A stretch of DNA of 56,108 nucleotides from CALJIC01 sp039805565 (GTDB lineage: Bacteria; Chloroflexota; Chloroflexia; Chloroflexales; Roseiflexaceae): positions 1 through 56,108 of the forward strand of contig JBDLTZ010000142.1 in the NCBI GenBank assembly GCA_039805565.1, read 5' to 3'. The notes below the pieces were generated by a model, which was not told the DNA's origin, did no database searches, and saw nothing but the letters and a program-made list of their open reading frames with translations. A program made the translations under genes and the position numbers. Positions 46,880 to 55,527 of the stretch are shown one piece after another. How positions within the stretch are numbered: position 1 is the first letter of the stretch; every line of letters starts with the position of its first letter.

Positions 46880-46934
46880 TGCACAGAGGGCGCAGTGATG
46901 AGCTTCAAGCCCATCTCCGCGCCCTCTGCGTGCT
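46880..46934. repeat. CACAGAGGGCGC-type inverted repeat before leuB end
   Basis: tgcacagagggcgcag at the left and gcgccctctgcgtgc at the right form an imperfect hairpin near the end of leuB. It is the fourth inverted member of the CCACAGAG family in the window and probably ends the leu transcript. Confidence 0.65.
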
Positions 46935-46952
46935 CTCTGGCGAGGGAGCGCC

Positions 46953-48110
46953 CTAGATCCGCTCGGCCACCGCGGCGCCTACCTCGGCGGTGGTCCGCAC
47001 GGCCTCGCCGGGAGCGGCCACATCCCCTGTGACGAACCCAGCGTCGAGCGCGGCGCCCACCGCAGCCTCGACCGCGCAGGCCTCCTCCTCGAGCCCAAGC
47101 GAGTAGCGCAGCAGTAGCGCCACACTCAGGATCGTCGCCAGCGGGTTCGCGATCCCCTTGCCCGCGATGTCCGGCGCCGAGCCGTGGATCGGCTCGTAGA
47201 GACCGATGCGTGTGTTACCCTGGCCGGACGGCCCGAGCGACGCCGAGGGCAGCATACCCATCGAGCCCGCCAGCATGGAGGCCTCGTCGGTGAGAATGTC
47301 GCCGAACATGTTCTCGGTGACGATCACGTCGAAGTCGGCCGGGCGGCGGATCAGGTGCATCGCGCAGGCGTCCACCAGCTGGTGCTCGAGCTGCACGTCG
47401 GGGAACTCCTCGCGCATCACCCGCACCGTGACGCTGCGCCAGAGGCGGCTGGTCTCGAGCACATTCGCCTTATCGACCGAGGTGAGCTTACCGCGCCGGC
47501 CGCGCGCCATCTGGGCCGCCGCCCGCACGATGCGCTCGATCTCGCTGGTGGTGTAGACGCAGGTGTCCAGAGCGCGCTCCTCGACGCGTCCCTCCGACTC
47601 TGACCTGCTCTTCTCCGCCGGGCGGATGGGCTCGCCCATTTTCGGCCAGTCGCGCCAGTCCAGCCTCTCGCGCTTCTTCTCACCGAAGTAGATGCCGCCG
47701 GTGAGCTCGCGCACCACCAGCATGTCCACGCCCTGCAGCCGCTCGGGACGCAGCGGCGAGGCGGCGATCAGGCGCGGGTGCAGCGTCACCGGGCGCAGAT
47801 TGGCGAACAGCCCAAGCGCCTTACGGATGCCGAGCAGCCCCTGCTCAGGGCGCACCTTAGCCTCGGGGTTGTCCCACTTCGGCCCGCCCACGGCGCCAAG
47901 CAGCACCGCGTCCGACTCGCGGCACAGCCGCAGCGTCTCGTCCGGCATCGCCGTGCCGTGCGCGTCAATCGCGCAGCCACCCAGCAGTGCCTCACGCAGC
48001 TCAAAGCTATGGTCGAAGCGGGCCGCGACCGCCCGCAGCACGCGGGCACCCTCGGCGGTGACCTCCGGCCCGATCCCGTCGCCGGGCAGAATGGTGATAG
48101 TTGCCTTCAT
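46953..48110 (-). CDS. leuB: 3-isopropylmalate dehydrogenase with internal insertion
   Basis: A 385-residue NAD-dependent decarboxylating dehydrogenase for leucine; it also serves isoleucine by the citramalate route. Motifs: ILPGDGIGPEV, ELTGGIYFGE, TSVDKANVLETSRLWR, DFDVIVTENMFGDILTDEAS and PIHGSAPDIAGKGIANP. Typical LeuB is 350-365 residues; here about 25 extra charged residues (LDWRDWPKMGEPIRPAEKSR and following) lie between the GIYFG strand and the A-x-D-T-x-x-Y motif. They sit in a loop position, so activity is probably kept. It is the last gene of the ilvE-leuCD run. Confidence 0.93.
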   Translation of the reverse strand: MKATITILPGDGIGPEVTAEGARVLRAVAARFDHSFELREALLGGCAIDAHGTAMPDETLRLCRESDAVLLGAVGGPKWDNPEAKVRPEQGLLGIRKALGLFANLRPVTLHPRLIAASPLRPERLQGVDMLVVRELTGGIYFGEKKRERLDWRDWPKMGEPIRPAEKSRSESEGRVEERALDTCVYTTSEIERIVRAAAQMARGRRGKLTSVDKANVLETSRLWRSVTVRVMREEFPDVQLEHQLVDACAMHLIRRPADFDVIVTENMFGDILTDEASMLAGSMGMLPSASLGPSGQGNTRIGLYEPIHGSAPDIAGKGIANPLATILSVALLLRYSLGLEEEACAVEAAVGAALDAGFVTGDVAAPGEAVRTTAEVGAAVAERI

Positions 48111-48135
48111 TGATCTCAATCCAGTACAGTCGTTC

Positions 48136-48194
48136 GTGTAAAATGCAAGATGGCACCGCACGTTGCTGCCAGCGCACCTGATGCATTTTTACAC
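48136..48194. repeat. Inverted repeat between UPF0114 gene and leuB
   Basis: gtgtaaaatgca (48136-48147) and tgcatttttacac (48182-48194) pair with one bulge around a 34-base loop. The outer arms are AT-rich, unlike neighbours. It lies in the 91-base gap inside the leu operon, where it could affect leuB expression. Confidence 0.6.
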
Positions 48195-48201
48195 TTCACA
48201 C

Positions 48202-48681
48202 TTACTCCGCCTTCGCCTTCTTCGACTTCTGGCTCAGGAAGTATGTCAGCGCCACGATCACCAGCGCCGCGCCGCCGCCGGGGATGAGCAGGTTGCTCTG
48301 CCCGTCCCAGCTCACAAACTGGCCCAGGAAGCCAACCCCCAGCACCACCACGATCACCCCAACCAGCTTATCCTTCAGGTCATCCAGGTTGTGGATCTCG
48401 AGCCATGCCGGGACCAGGACCGTGTCGTCGATGAACAGCTCGTAGAGGCCCAGGGCCGTGATGTAGAGCACCGTCGCCAGCAGGAAGATATCGACGATCT
48501 CGATGAAGTCCACCAGCAGGATCTTGCCCGTCTTCGACGAGAAGTCCCCCTTGACGAACAGATCACGGATCACCAGCATCGTGTCGATCGCACCGAAGAC
48601 CAGCAGGACCGTCGCGGCAACAAGAGTCGCGACGATAGCGATGATGACGATGTAGCGCGTCGCGCCGATCAGGCGGTTCAT
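48202..48681 (-). CDS. YqhA/UPF0114-family membrane protein
   Basis: A 159-residue protein with four hydrophobic segments: ATRYIVIIAIVATLVAATVL, DIFLLATVLYITALGLYELF, LVGVIVVVLGVGFLGQFV and LIPGGGAALVIVALTYFL. The ATVLxIxALGLYELF and WLEIHNLDDLKDKL motifs are typical of UPF0114. Its function is not known. It lies 10 bases after leuD and before leuB on the same strand, an unusual place for this family. Confidence 0.85.
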   Translation of the reverse strand: MNRLIGATRYIVIIAIVATLVAATVLLVFGAIDTMLVIRDLFVKGDFSSKTGKILLVDFIEIVDIFLLATVLYITALGLYELFIDDTVLVPAWLEIHNLDDLKDKLVGVIVVVLGVGFLGQFVSWDGQSNLLIPGGGAALVIVALTYFLSQKSKKAKAE

Positions 48682-48691
48682 AGGCCCCCGT

Positions 48692-49306
48692 CTACTGCAC
48701 GAGCATTGTGTTCACGCGGTCGCCGCTTGCGGCCTCGTACGCGGCAACCGCGTCGGCCTCGGCCAGCAGGAAGCCCATCTGATCCACGCCGTTCAGCAGG
48801 CAGTGCTTGGCGAACGAGTCGATCGGGAAGCTCACCGCGCGGCCGTCCGGCAGGGTCACCGTCTGCGTGGCCAGGTCCACCGTAACGCTGGTAGTGGGAT
48901 CCTCCTCGGCCAGGCTGAAAAGCTGCTGGAGGGTCTCCTCGTCCACCTGGATCGGCAGCAGGCCGTTCTTGAGTGAGTTCCCCTTGAAGATATCGGCGAA
49001 GTAGGTGGAGATCACAGCCTTGAAGCCGTAGCCCTGAAGGGCCCACGGCGCGTGCTCGCGCGATGAGCCGCAGCCGAAGTTATTGCCGGCCACCAGCACC
49101 TCGGCGCCCTGGGCCTCGGGGCGGTTCAGCACGAAGTCCGGCTTGGGCGTGCCGTCCGGGCTGAAGCGCCAGGCTTTGAACAGCCCCTCGGCCAGGCCGT
49201 CCTTATTCGTCACCTTCAGGTAGGCCGCCGGGATGATCTGGTCAGTGTCGATGTTCTCGACCGGCAGCGCGGCGATCTTCGCCGTAAACGTCTTGATTGG
49301 CTCCAC
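48692..49306 (-). CDS. leuD: 3-isopropylmalate dehydratase small subunit
   Basis: A 204-residue aconitase-fold swivel domain that pairs with LeuC to isomerise isopropylmalate (and citramalate). Motifs: ENIDTDQIIPAAYLK, GNNFGCGSSREHAPWAL and ISTYFADIFKGNSLKNGLLP. Its length suits the LeuD1 type. The gap to leuC is 14 bases. Confidence 0.95.
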   Translation of the reverse strand: MEPIKTFTAKIAALPVENIDTDQIIPAAYLKVTNKDGLAEGLFKAWRFSPDGTPKPDFVLNRPEAQGAEVLVAGNNFGCGSSREHAPWALQGYGFKAVISTYFADIFKGNSLKNGLLPIQVDEETLQQLFSLAEEDPTTSVTVDLATQTVTLPDGRAVSFPIDSFAKHCLLNGVDQMGFLLAEADAVAAYEAASGDRVNTMLVQ

Positions 49307-49320
49307 AGCAGGCTCCCTTG

Positions 49321-50748
49321 TTAGTTCAGCAGATCGCGCGGGTCGGCCACCACACCCGCCACGGCCGAGGCGGCGGCGGTGATCGGGCTGGCGAGGAACG
49401 TGCGCGAGCCGGGGCCCTGGCGCCCTTCAAAGTTGCGGTTGCTGGTGCTGACCGCGTACTTACCAGCCGGCACCCGATCCTCATTCATAGCGAGGCAGGC
49501 CGAGCAGCCCGCCTCGCGCCACTCGGCGCCCGCAGCCTTGAAGATCTCGTGCAGCCCCTCGGCCTCGGCCTGCTTCTTGACCTGCTGCGAGCCGGGGACC
49601 ACCATCACGCGCACACCCTCGGCCACCCTGCGCCCCTTGATGATGCTCGCCGCCGCCCGCAGGTCCGAGATGCGCGAGTTGGTGCAGCTGCCGATGAAGA
49701 CCATGTCGATCTTCTGGCCCAGCATGGGCTGGCCCGGCTGCAGGTCCATGTAGCGCAGCGCCTTGTCGAGCGCCATGCGCGCTGACGAATCCGGCAGCTC
49801 CTCGATCGTCGGTACGCGGCCGGTGATTGGGATGCCCATACCGGGGTTGGTGCCGTAGGTGATCATCGGCGTGAGCTCATCGGCGTTGATCGTCACGACC
49901 TTATCGTAGGTCGCGCCCTCGTCGGTGGGCAGGGTGCGCCAGTAGGCCACCGCGCGCTCCCACGCCTCACCCTTCGGCGCGGCAGGCCGCCCCTCGATGT
50001 AGGCGAAGGTTGTCTCGTCGGGCGCCACGAGGCCCGCGCGAGCGCCGCCCTCGATGCTCATATTGCAGATCGTCATGCGCTCCTCCATGTTGAGGGCGCG
50101 GATCGCCTCGCCGGTGTACTCGAAGACGTAGCCGGTGCCGCCGCCGACGCCGATCTTGGCGATGATCGCCAGGATGATATCCTTGGCGGTCACGCCCGGC
50201 CGCAGCCTGCCGTCCACCCGGATCTCCATCGTCCTCGGCTTGCTCTGGATGAGGCACTGCGAGGCCAGCACGTGGCCCACCTCGGAGGTGCCGATGCCGA
50301 AGGCCAGCGCGCCGAACGCGCCGTGGGTGCTGGTGTGGCTGTCGCCGCAGACGATCGTCATGCCGGGCTGAGTCACGCCCTGCTCCGGTCCGATCACGTG
50401 GACAATGCCCTGCTTGTCGCTGCCGAGCTTGAACAGCGGGATGCCGAACTCGGCACAGTTGCGCTCCAGCTGGTTGAGCTGCGCCAGACCCTGCGGGTCC
50501 AGCACCGGGATGATCCCGTCAGCGCCGCGCGGGGTGGTGGGCGTCGAGTGGTCCATGGTGGCCAGTGTCTTGTCTGGCCGGCGCACCTTCAGGCCACGCT
50601 CGCGCAGCTCAGTGAATGCCTGCGGCGAGGTCACCTCGTGGATCAGGTGGAGATCAATGTAAAGGACGGCCGGGGTATCCGGCGTCTGCGGGCGCACAAT
50701 GTGGGCGTCCCAGATTTTCTCGAACAGAGTCTTTGGCTGCGTGGTCAT
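49321..50748 (-). CDS. leuC: 3-isopropylmalate dehydratase large subunit
   Basis: A 475-residue [4Fe-4S] dehydratase subunit, working with LeuD. Motifs: IHEVTSPQAF, CGDSHTSTHGAFGALAFG, FIGSCTNSRISD and GCSACLAMNED, which together supply the three cluster Cys. The length is normal. AAAGGA lies almost directly before the ATG at 50748. Confidence 0.96.
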   Translation of the reverse strand: MTTQPKTLFEKIWDAHIVRPQTPDTPAVLYIDLHLIHEVTSPQAFTELRERGLKVRRPDKTLATMDHSTPTTPRGADGIIPVLDPQGLAQLNQLERNCAEFGIPLFKLGSDKQGIVHVIGPEQGVTQPGMTIVCGDSHTSTHGAFGALAFGIGTSEVGHVLASQCLIQSKPRTMEIRVDGRLRPGVTAKDIILAIIAKIGVGGGTGYVFEYTGEAIRALNMEERMTICNMSIEGGARAGLVAPDETTFAYIEGRPAAPKGEAWERAVAYWRTLPTDEGATYDKVVTINADELTPMITYGTNPGMGIPITGRVPTIEELPDSSARMALDKALRYMDLQPGQPMLGQKIDMVFIGSCTNSRISDLRAAASIIKGRRVAEGVRVMVVPGSQQVKKQAEAEGLHEIFKAAGAEWREAGCSACLAMNEDRVPAGKYAVSTSNRNFEGRQGPGSRTFLASPITAAASAVAGVVADPRDLLN

Positions 50749-50821
50749 TCCTTTGCTCCAGCAATCACAGGGGCGGGACCGGGGAGAGCAGGGCCGACCC
50801 CGGGCCCACCCTAACGGCAGT

Positions 50822-51742
50822 CTACACGTATGTCAGCCAGCCCCAGCGGTCCTCAGTCTCACCGTTGAACAGGCCAAAGAAGGTCTTCTGGATCGCGGTA
50901 GTGACCGGCCCGCGCGCGCCGGCGCCCACCACCATCTTGTCCACCGAGCGCACCGGCGTAACCTCGGCGGCGGTGCCGGTGAAGAAGATCTCGTCTGCCA
51001 GGTAGAGCACCTCGCGCGGCAGGTTCTGCTCGCGCACCTCGTAGCCCAGGTGGCGCGCGATCGTCATCACCGACTCGCGGGTGATGCCCGGCAGCAGCGC
51101 GGCCGTGGCCGGCGGGGTGTAGATCACGCCGTCGCGGATCACGAACAGGTTCTCGCCCGAGCCCTCGCTGAGCTGGCCGTTGACATCGAGCGCGATCCCC
51201 TCGGCGTAGCCGTTGCCCACCGCCTCGGTCACGATCAGCTGCGAGGAGAGATAGTTGCCGCCCGCCTTAGCCAGCGTCGGGACGGTGTTCGGCGCCATGC
51301 GCGTCCAGGACGAGACCTGCACGTCCACACCCTTCTCGAGGCCCTCCGCGCCGAGGTAGGCGCCCCACTGCATCGCTGCGATCATCACCTCGACGGGCGA
51401 ACGCAGTGGGAAGACGCCGAGCTCACCGTAGCCGCGCCACACCAGCGGGCGCAGGTAGGCGTTGGTCAGGCCGTTCTCACGCACCACCGCTCGGCAGGCC
51501 TCCATCAGCTCGTCGTGGCTGAACTTCAGCTCCATGCGGTAGATGCGCGCGGAGTCAAACAGGCGCCGGATGTGCGGCTGAAGGCGGAAGATGGCCGGTC
51601 CGCTCGGCGTGTTGTACGAGCGAATCCCCTCGAACACCGATGACCCATAGTGCATGGCGTGGGTCATGACGTGGACAGTAGCCTTCTCCCAGGGCACCAT
51701 CTCACCGTTAAACCAGATAAACTTGCTCGGTGCGATCGGCAT
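50822..51742 (-). CDS. ilvE: Branched-chain amino-acid aminotransferase
   Basis: A 306-residue class IV PLP aminotransferase carrying out the last step of Leu, Ile and Val synthesis. Features: WFNGEMVPWEKATVHVMTHA, YGSSVFEGIRSY, the PLP Lys in LAKAGGNYLSSQ, and LSEGSGENLFVIRDG. It is first in a minus-strand run with leuC (73-base gap), leuD, the UPF0114 gene and leuB. GAGGAGAAC lies just before the ATG. Confidence 0.94.
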   Translation of the reverse strand: MPIAPSKFIWFNGEMVPWEKATVHVMTHAMHYGSSVFEGIRSYNTPSGPAIFRLQPHIRRLFDSARIYRMELKFSHDELMEACRAVVRENGLTNAYLRPLVWRGYGELGVFPLRSPVEVMIAAMQWGAYLGAEGLEKGVDVQVSSWTRMAPNTVPTLAKAGGNYLSSQLIVTEAVGNGYAEGIALDVNGQLSEGSGENLFVIRDGVIYTPPATAALLPGITRESVMTIARHLGYEVREQNLPREVLYLADEIFFTGTAAEVTPVRSVDKMVVGAGARGPVTTAIQKTFFGLFNGETEDRWGWLTYV

Positions 51743-51860
51743 ACGCTGTTCTCCTCTACCTGCTAGTTAAGGCGGTCTGCGCCCACGTGGCTGCGCTGCA
51801 CATGGTATGTGTCCTGCTATGGATGCGGCTCTGGAAACGCGCCATTGCGTGATGGCGGCA

Positions 51861-51866
51861 ATTATA
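51861..51866 (-). promoter_or_regulatory. -10 element and small palindrome upstream of ilvE
   Basis: A perfect TATAAT on the minus strand lies about 120 bases before the ilvE ATG; just upstream is a small palindrome (gagcatttctgctc, 51879-51892) that could be an operator. No good -35 is seen. On the plus strand the same AT-rich patch reads TATACT and may serve the histidine kinase. Confidence 0.3.
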
Positions 51867-51922
51867 CTAGACTGCGGGGAGCATTTCTGCTCTTGATCAG
51901 ACGCGCAAGCAAAGGCAGTGCA

Positions 51923-53701
51923 ATGAGCCGGGCTGTACGCCGCAGTACGCTACGAATACCATCGCGCTTTATCCCCTATGCCGTCCTGGGCGGATCACTG
52001 CTGCTGACCCTCGTCACCTCGCTCTACACGGCGGCTATCACGCGGGCGAACGACCAGCTGCGGTTTGAGAGCCAGGTGCAGCAGACGCAAGAGGCCATCG
52101 CTGCGCGCCTCGACACCTACATCTCGCTGCTCCGCGGCGTGACCGGCCTGTACGCTGCCAGCGATTCGATCACGGCCGAGGACTTCCGCGCCTACGTGGA
52201 CCGGCTCGACCTGCGCGAGCGCTACCCCGGCATGCAGGGCATCGGCTTCAGCCTCCGCGTCCCGTCCGGCGAGGAGCATGCGCTCATCTCAATCCGCCGC
52301 CAGAGCCACCCCGACTTCCACATCTGGCCCGATGGCCCGCGCGACGAGCTCCACACGATCCTCTACCTCGAGCCGCTCGACCTGCGCAACCAGGCGGCGC
52401 TCGGCTTCGACATGTTCTCCGAGCCCACCCGCCGCGCTGCGATGGAGCGGGCGCGTGACACAGGCCTGCCGGCCGCGTCAGGGCGCGTCACGCTGGTGCA
52501 GGAGATCGATGAGCGCAAGCAGGCCGGCTTCCTGATCTACGTGCCGATCTACCGCAGCGGCAGCACACCGACAACGGTGGCCGAGCGCCGCGCCCAGCTG
52601 ATCGGCTTCGCCTACACCCCGTTCCGCGCCGACGACCTGCTGACCAACCTGTTCGGCACCGGGGATACCCCGCGGCTAGGGTTCGAGGCGTACGACACCA
52701 CCGACCTCTCCCCCGAACGTCTGCTCCACATATCACCGGCCGACGACACCGGCCTGGGCGAGCCGCGCTTCACCACCACCACGCAGATCGAAGTGGCTGG
52801 CCAGCCCTGGATCCTGCGCTACCGCACCCTCCCCACGTTCGAGAACACCAGCGCGGCGACCTGGGTGCCGTTCATCACGCTCGCAGGTGTCCTGATCAGC
52901 CTGGTCCTGTTCGCTCTGGTGCAGGCCCAAGTGCGCGCGCGGGACGTGGCCGAGGCCGCGGTTCGCGCGCGCGACGAATTCTTCTCGGTGGCCTCGCACG
53001 AGCTCAAGACGCCGCTCACGGCGCTGCTCGGCAACACGCAGCTCATCCAGCGCCGAGCTGCACGTGAGGGCACGCTCAGCGAGCGCGATCGCCGCTCGCT
53101 CCAGGTGATCACCGACCAAGCCCAGCGGCTGAACAAGCTCGTGTCCACGCTGCTCGACCACTCACGCATCCAGTCCGGGCGGCTGGCAATCGAGCGCAAC
53201 GCCATCGATCTCGGCATCCTCGTCAGCCGTGTGGTCTCCGAGGTGCAGCCATCGCTGACGAACCACACAGTTACGTTCGACGCCCACCAGACCCCGCTCG
53301 TGGTGCTAGGCGACGAGATGCGCCTCGAGCAGGTGCTGCAGAACCTGATCGGCAATGCCATCAAGTACAGCCCCAAGGGCGGGCCCGTCGTGGTACGGCT
53401 CGAGCGCTGCGCCGACCACGCGACGGTCCAAGTCACCGACCACGGCATGGGCATCCCGCCGGACGCGCTGCCGCACCTTTTCCAGCCGTTCTACCGTGCG
53501 CCGAACGTCGACACGCAGTCGATCAGCGGTATGGGCATCGGCCTGTACGTCATCCGTGAGATCGTGAACCAGCACGATGGCACAATCAACGTCGAGAGCG
53601 TGGAGGGTCAGGGGAGCACCTTTACGGTTCAGCTGCCGCTCCTTACGCCCGATGAGTCCCACAAGCCGCGCTACAGCGAGTCCGAGACTCCCGTGGTCTA
53701 G
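51923..53701 (+). CDS. CHASE-domain sensor histidine kinase
   Basis: A 592-residue membrane kinase. Order: first membrane segment (YAVLGGSLLLTLVTSLYTAA), extracellular CHASE domain (about 60-290, with GMQGIGFSLRVP and FDMFSEPTRRAAM), second membrane segment (WVPFITLAGVLISLVLFALV), HisKA with phosphoacceptor His in FFSVASHELKTPLTALLG, and HATPase_c (NLIGNAIKYSPKGG, DHGMGIP, GMGIGLYV). It is a complete kinase of HPK1 type; ligand and regulator are unknown, and no response regulator is adjacent. The stop codon shares the palindrome ctag with the cimA stop on the other strand. Confidence 0.92.
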   Translation: MSRAVRRSTLRIPSRFIPYAVLGGSLLLTLVTSLYTAAITRANDQLRFESQVQQTQEAIAARLDTYISLLRGVTGLYAASDSITAEDFRAYVDRLDLRERYPGMQGIGFSLRVPSGEEHALISIRRQSHPDFHIWPDGPRDELHTILYLEPLDLRNQAALGFDMFSEPTRRAAMERARDTGLPAASGRVTLVQEIDERKQAGFLIYVPIYRSGSTPTTVAERRAQLIGFAYTPFRADDLLTNLFGTGDTPRLGFEAYDTTDLSPERLLHISPADDTGLGEPRFTTTTQIEVAGQPWILRYRTLPTFENTSAATWVPFITLAGVLISLVLFALVQAQVRARDVAEAAVRARDEFFSVASHELKTPLTALLGNTQLIQRRAAREGTLSERDRRSLQVITDQAQRLNKLVSTLLDHSRIQSGRLAIERNAIDLGILVSRVVSEVQPSLTNHTVTFDAHQTPLVVLGDEMRLEQVLQNLIGNAIKYSPKGGPVVVRLERCADHATVQVTDHGMGIPPDALPHLFQPFYRAPNVDTQSISGMGIGLYVIREIVNQHDGTINVESVEGQGSTFTVQLPLLTPDESHKPRYSESETPVV

Positions 53702-55290
53702 ACCGCCGCACCCACCGTCTCTGCAAGCGCGGCCTCACGAGCCCGCAGCAGCGGCAGCTCGAGGCTGTCCCACAGGGCCATCCAGCTCGCCTCGATGATG
53801 TTCTCCGAGCAGCCGACCGTGCTCCAGCGCTCCTCGCCACGGGCGGACTCGAGCAGCACGCGCGGCTTGGCGGCGGTGCCCAGGTGCTCGTCCACGATGC
53901 GAACCTTGTAGTCCACCAGGTGCACCTCGGCCAGCTCCGGGTAGTGCGGCAGGAGCGCCTTGCGGATCGCGCGGTCCAGCGCGTTCACCGGGCCGTCCCC
54001 CTCGGCGGCGGTGTGCATCACCTCACCGCCGACGCGCAGCTTGACCATCGCCTGAGACATCACCGGGTTGGAGCCGCGCTCCTCCACGATCACCGTGAAA
54101 TCCATCAGCTCGAAGGGCGGCTGGTAGTCCGGCGCGCTGCGGCGCACCAGCATCTCGAACGAGCCCTCGGCGGCCTCGAACTGGAAGCCCTGGCTCTCCA
54201 GGTCCTTGATCTTCTGCAGCACGACGCGCTCGTTCCCGTTGAGCATCAGCCCCAGCTCCTCGGCGCGCATCCGCACGTTGCCGCGGCCGGAGAGCTCGCT
54301 CACCACCACGCGCATCTGGTTACCCACCAGCTCTGGGTCGATGTGTTGGTAGCTCTCGGGCACCTTAGCCACCGCTGCCACGTGGATGCCGCCCTTGTGG
54401 GCGAAGGCGCTGCGGCCGACGAACGGCGCGTGGGTGTCCGGATTGAGGTTCGCCACCGCGGCGACGAAGTGCGCGACTTCGGAGAGGCGGCGCAGCTGCT
54501 CAGGCGCGACACACTGGTAGCCGAGCTTGAGCTGCAGGTTGGCGATCAGCGGGATCAGGTCCATGTTGCCGCAGCGCTCGCCGTAGCCGTTGATCGTGCC
54601 CTGGGCGTGCACGCAGCCGGCCTGGACCGCGGCCATCGCATTGGCCACCGCCAGCGCGCCGTCGTTGTGAGTGTGGATGCCGATCTGCTGGCTGTCCCCC
54701 AGGTGCGCGCGCACCGCTCGCACGATCGCTGTCACCTCCTCGGGCAACGAACCGCCGTTGGTATCGCACAGCACCACGCAGTCTGCGCCGGCGCCGGCAG
54801 CTGCAGCCACCGTGGCGAGCGCGTAGGCCGCATCAAGCTTGTACCCGTCGAAGAAGTGTTCGGCGTCGTAGACCACCTCTTTGCCGAGGCGCTTGAAGTA
54901 CGCCACGCTATCAGCGATCATCGTGAGGTTCTCGTCGAGGGTGGTCTCCAGCACCTTCGCCACGTGGAGGATCGAGCTCTTGCCCACCAGCGTCACCACG
55001 GGTGTATCGGCCTCCACCAGCGCACGGATGTTGGCATCGTCCTCGCAGGTTCCGCCGGCACGTCGGGTGCTGCCAAAGGCGGCCACCTTGGCGTGGTGCA
55101 GCTCGACGTGCCGCACGCGCTGGAAGAACTCGGCATCCTTGGGGTTCGAGCCTGGCCAGCCGCCCTCGACATAGTGCACGCCGAGCGCGTCGAGCTCGCG
55201 GGTTATCTTGAGCTTGTCCTCAGCCGAGAGCGAGAGCCCCTCGCGCTGCGTGCCGTCGCGGAGGGTGGTATCGTAGAGAAGGATCTGCAC
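53698..55290 (-). CDS. cimA: (R)-citramalate synthase
   Basis: A 530-residue enzyme of the TIGR00977 CimA type that condenses pyruvate and acetyl-CoA into citramalate, the first step of threonine-independent isoleucine synthesis. Catalytic TIM-barrel: LYDTTLRDGTQREGLSLS, HTHNDGALAVANAM and GTINGYGERCGNMDL; the C-terminal LeuA-like regulatory domain covers about residues 390-530. GTG at 55290 is chosen because AAGGAG lies six bases upstream; a TTG 10 codons earlier is less likely. Homocitrate or isopropylmalate synthase is less likely given the long form and first motif. Confidence 0.9.
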   Translation of the reverse strand: MQILLYDTTLRDGTQREGLSLSAEDKLKITRELDALGVHYVEGGWPGSNPKDAEFFQRVRHVELHHAKVAAFGSTRRAGGTCEDDANIRALVEADTPVVTLVGKSSILHVAKVLETTLDENLTMIADSVAYFKRLGKEVVYDAEHFFDGYKLDAAYALATVAAAAGAGADCVVLCDTNGGSLPEEVTAIVRAVRAHLGDSQQIGIHTHNDGALAVANAMAAVQAGCVHAQGTINGYGERCGNMDLIPLIANLQLKLGYQCVAPEQLRRLSEVAHFVAAVANLNPDTHAPFVGRSAFAHKGGIHVAAVAKVPESYQHIDPELVGNQMRVVVSELSGRGNVRMRAEELGLMLNGNERVVLQKIKDLESQGFQFEAAEGSFEMLVRRSAPDYQPPFELMDFTVIVEERGSNPVMSQAMVKLRVGGEVMHTAAEGDGPVNALDRAIRKALLPHYPELAEVHLVDYKVRIVDEHLGTAAKPRVLLESARGEERWSTVGCSENIIEASWMALWDSLELPLLRAREAALAETVGAAV

Positions 55291-55366
55291 TGCGTACTCC
55301 TTGGAAACGCTAAAGGCCAAACACTAGACGCACAACGGTTGCCGACAGGAGCCACCGGTGCGAATG

Positions 55367-55408
55367 GCGGGCAGCGGGCGTACGACGCTGCACAGTCCCG
55401 CTGCCGGC
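55367..55408 (-). terminator. Hairpin between pheA and cimA
   Basis: gcgggcagcggg (55367-55378) and cccgctgccggc (55397-55408) pair with one mismatch around an 18-base loop. On the minus strand it lies after pheA and before cimA. No T-run follows. Confidence 0.45.
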
Positions 55409-55424
55409 ACCACCTCTATGTAAC

Positions 55425-55453
55425 ACTGAAGGATGAACGCTGAACGCTGATCC
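55425..55453. repeat. GAACGCT heptamers between pheA and cimA
   Basis: gaacgct units (reverse of gttcagc-type) appear twice in tandem with a degenerate third, in the same style as the tract in the nuclease gene. The gap 55321-55527 holds no gene. Confidence 0.55.
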
Positions 55454-55527
55454 ATATGCTCTACCACCAACTATCCAGCCGCGCCCTACCACCCGCCGAG
55501 GGCCACGTCGCCCGTAGCGTTCGGCCT

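Noticed and set aside
47576..47682. Intein in LeuB
   Set aside because: The extra segment is only about 25-30 residues and has no splice-junction Cys/Ser or terminal His-Asn; it is a loop insertion.
53884..55443. Plus-strand frame opposite cimA
   Set aside because: His/Val/Leu/Arg-biased shadow of a strongly conserved gene, with no motif of its own.
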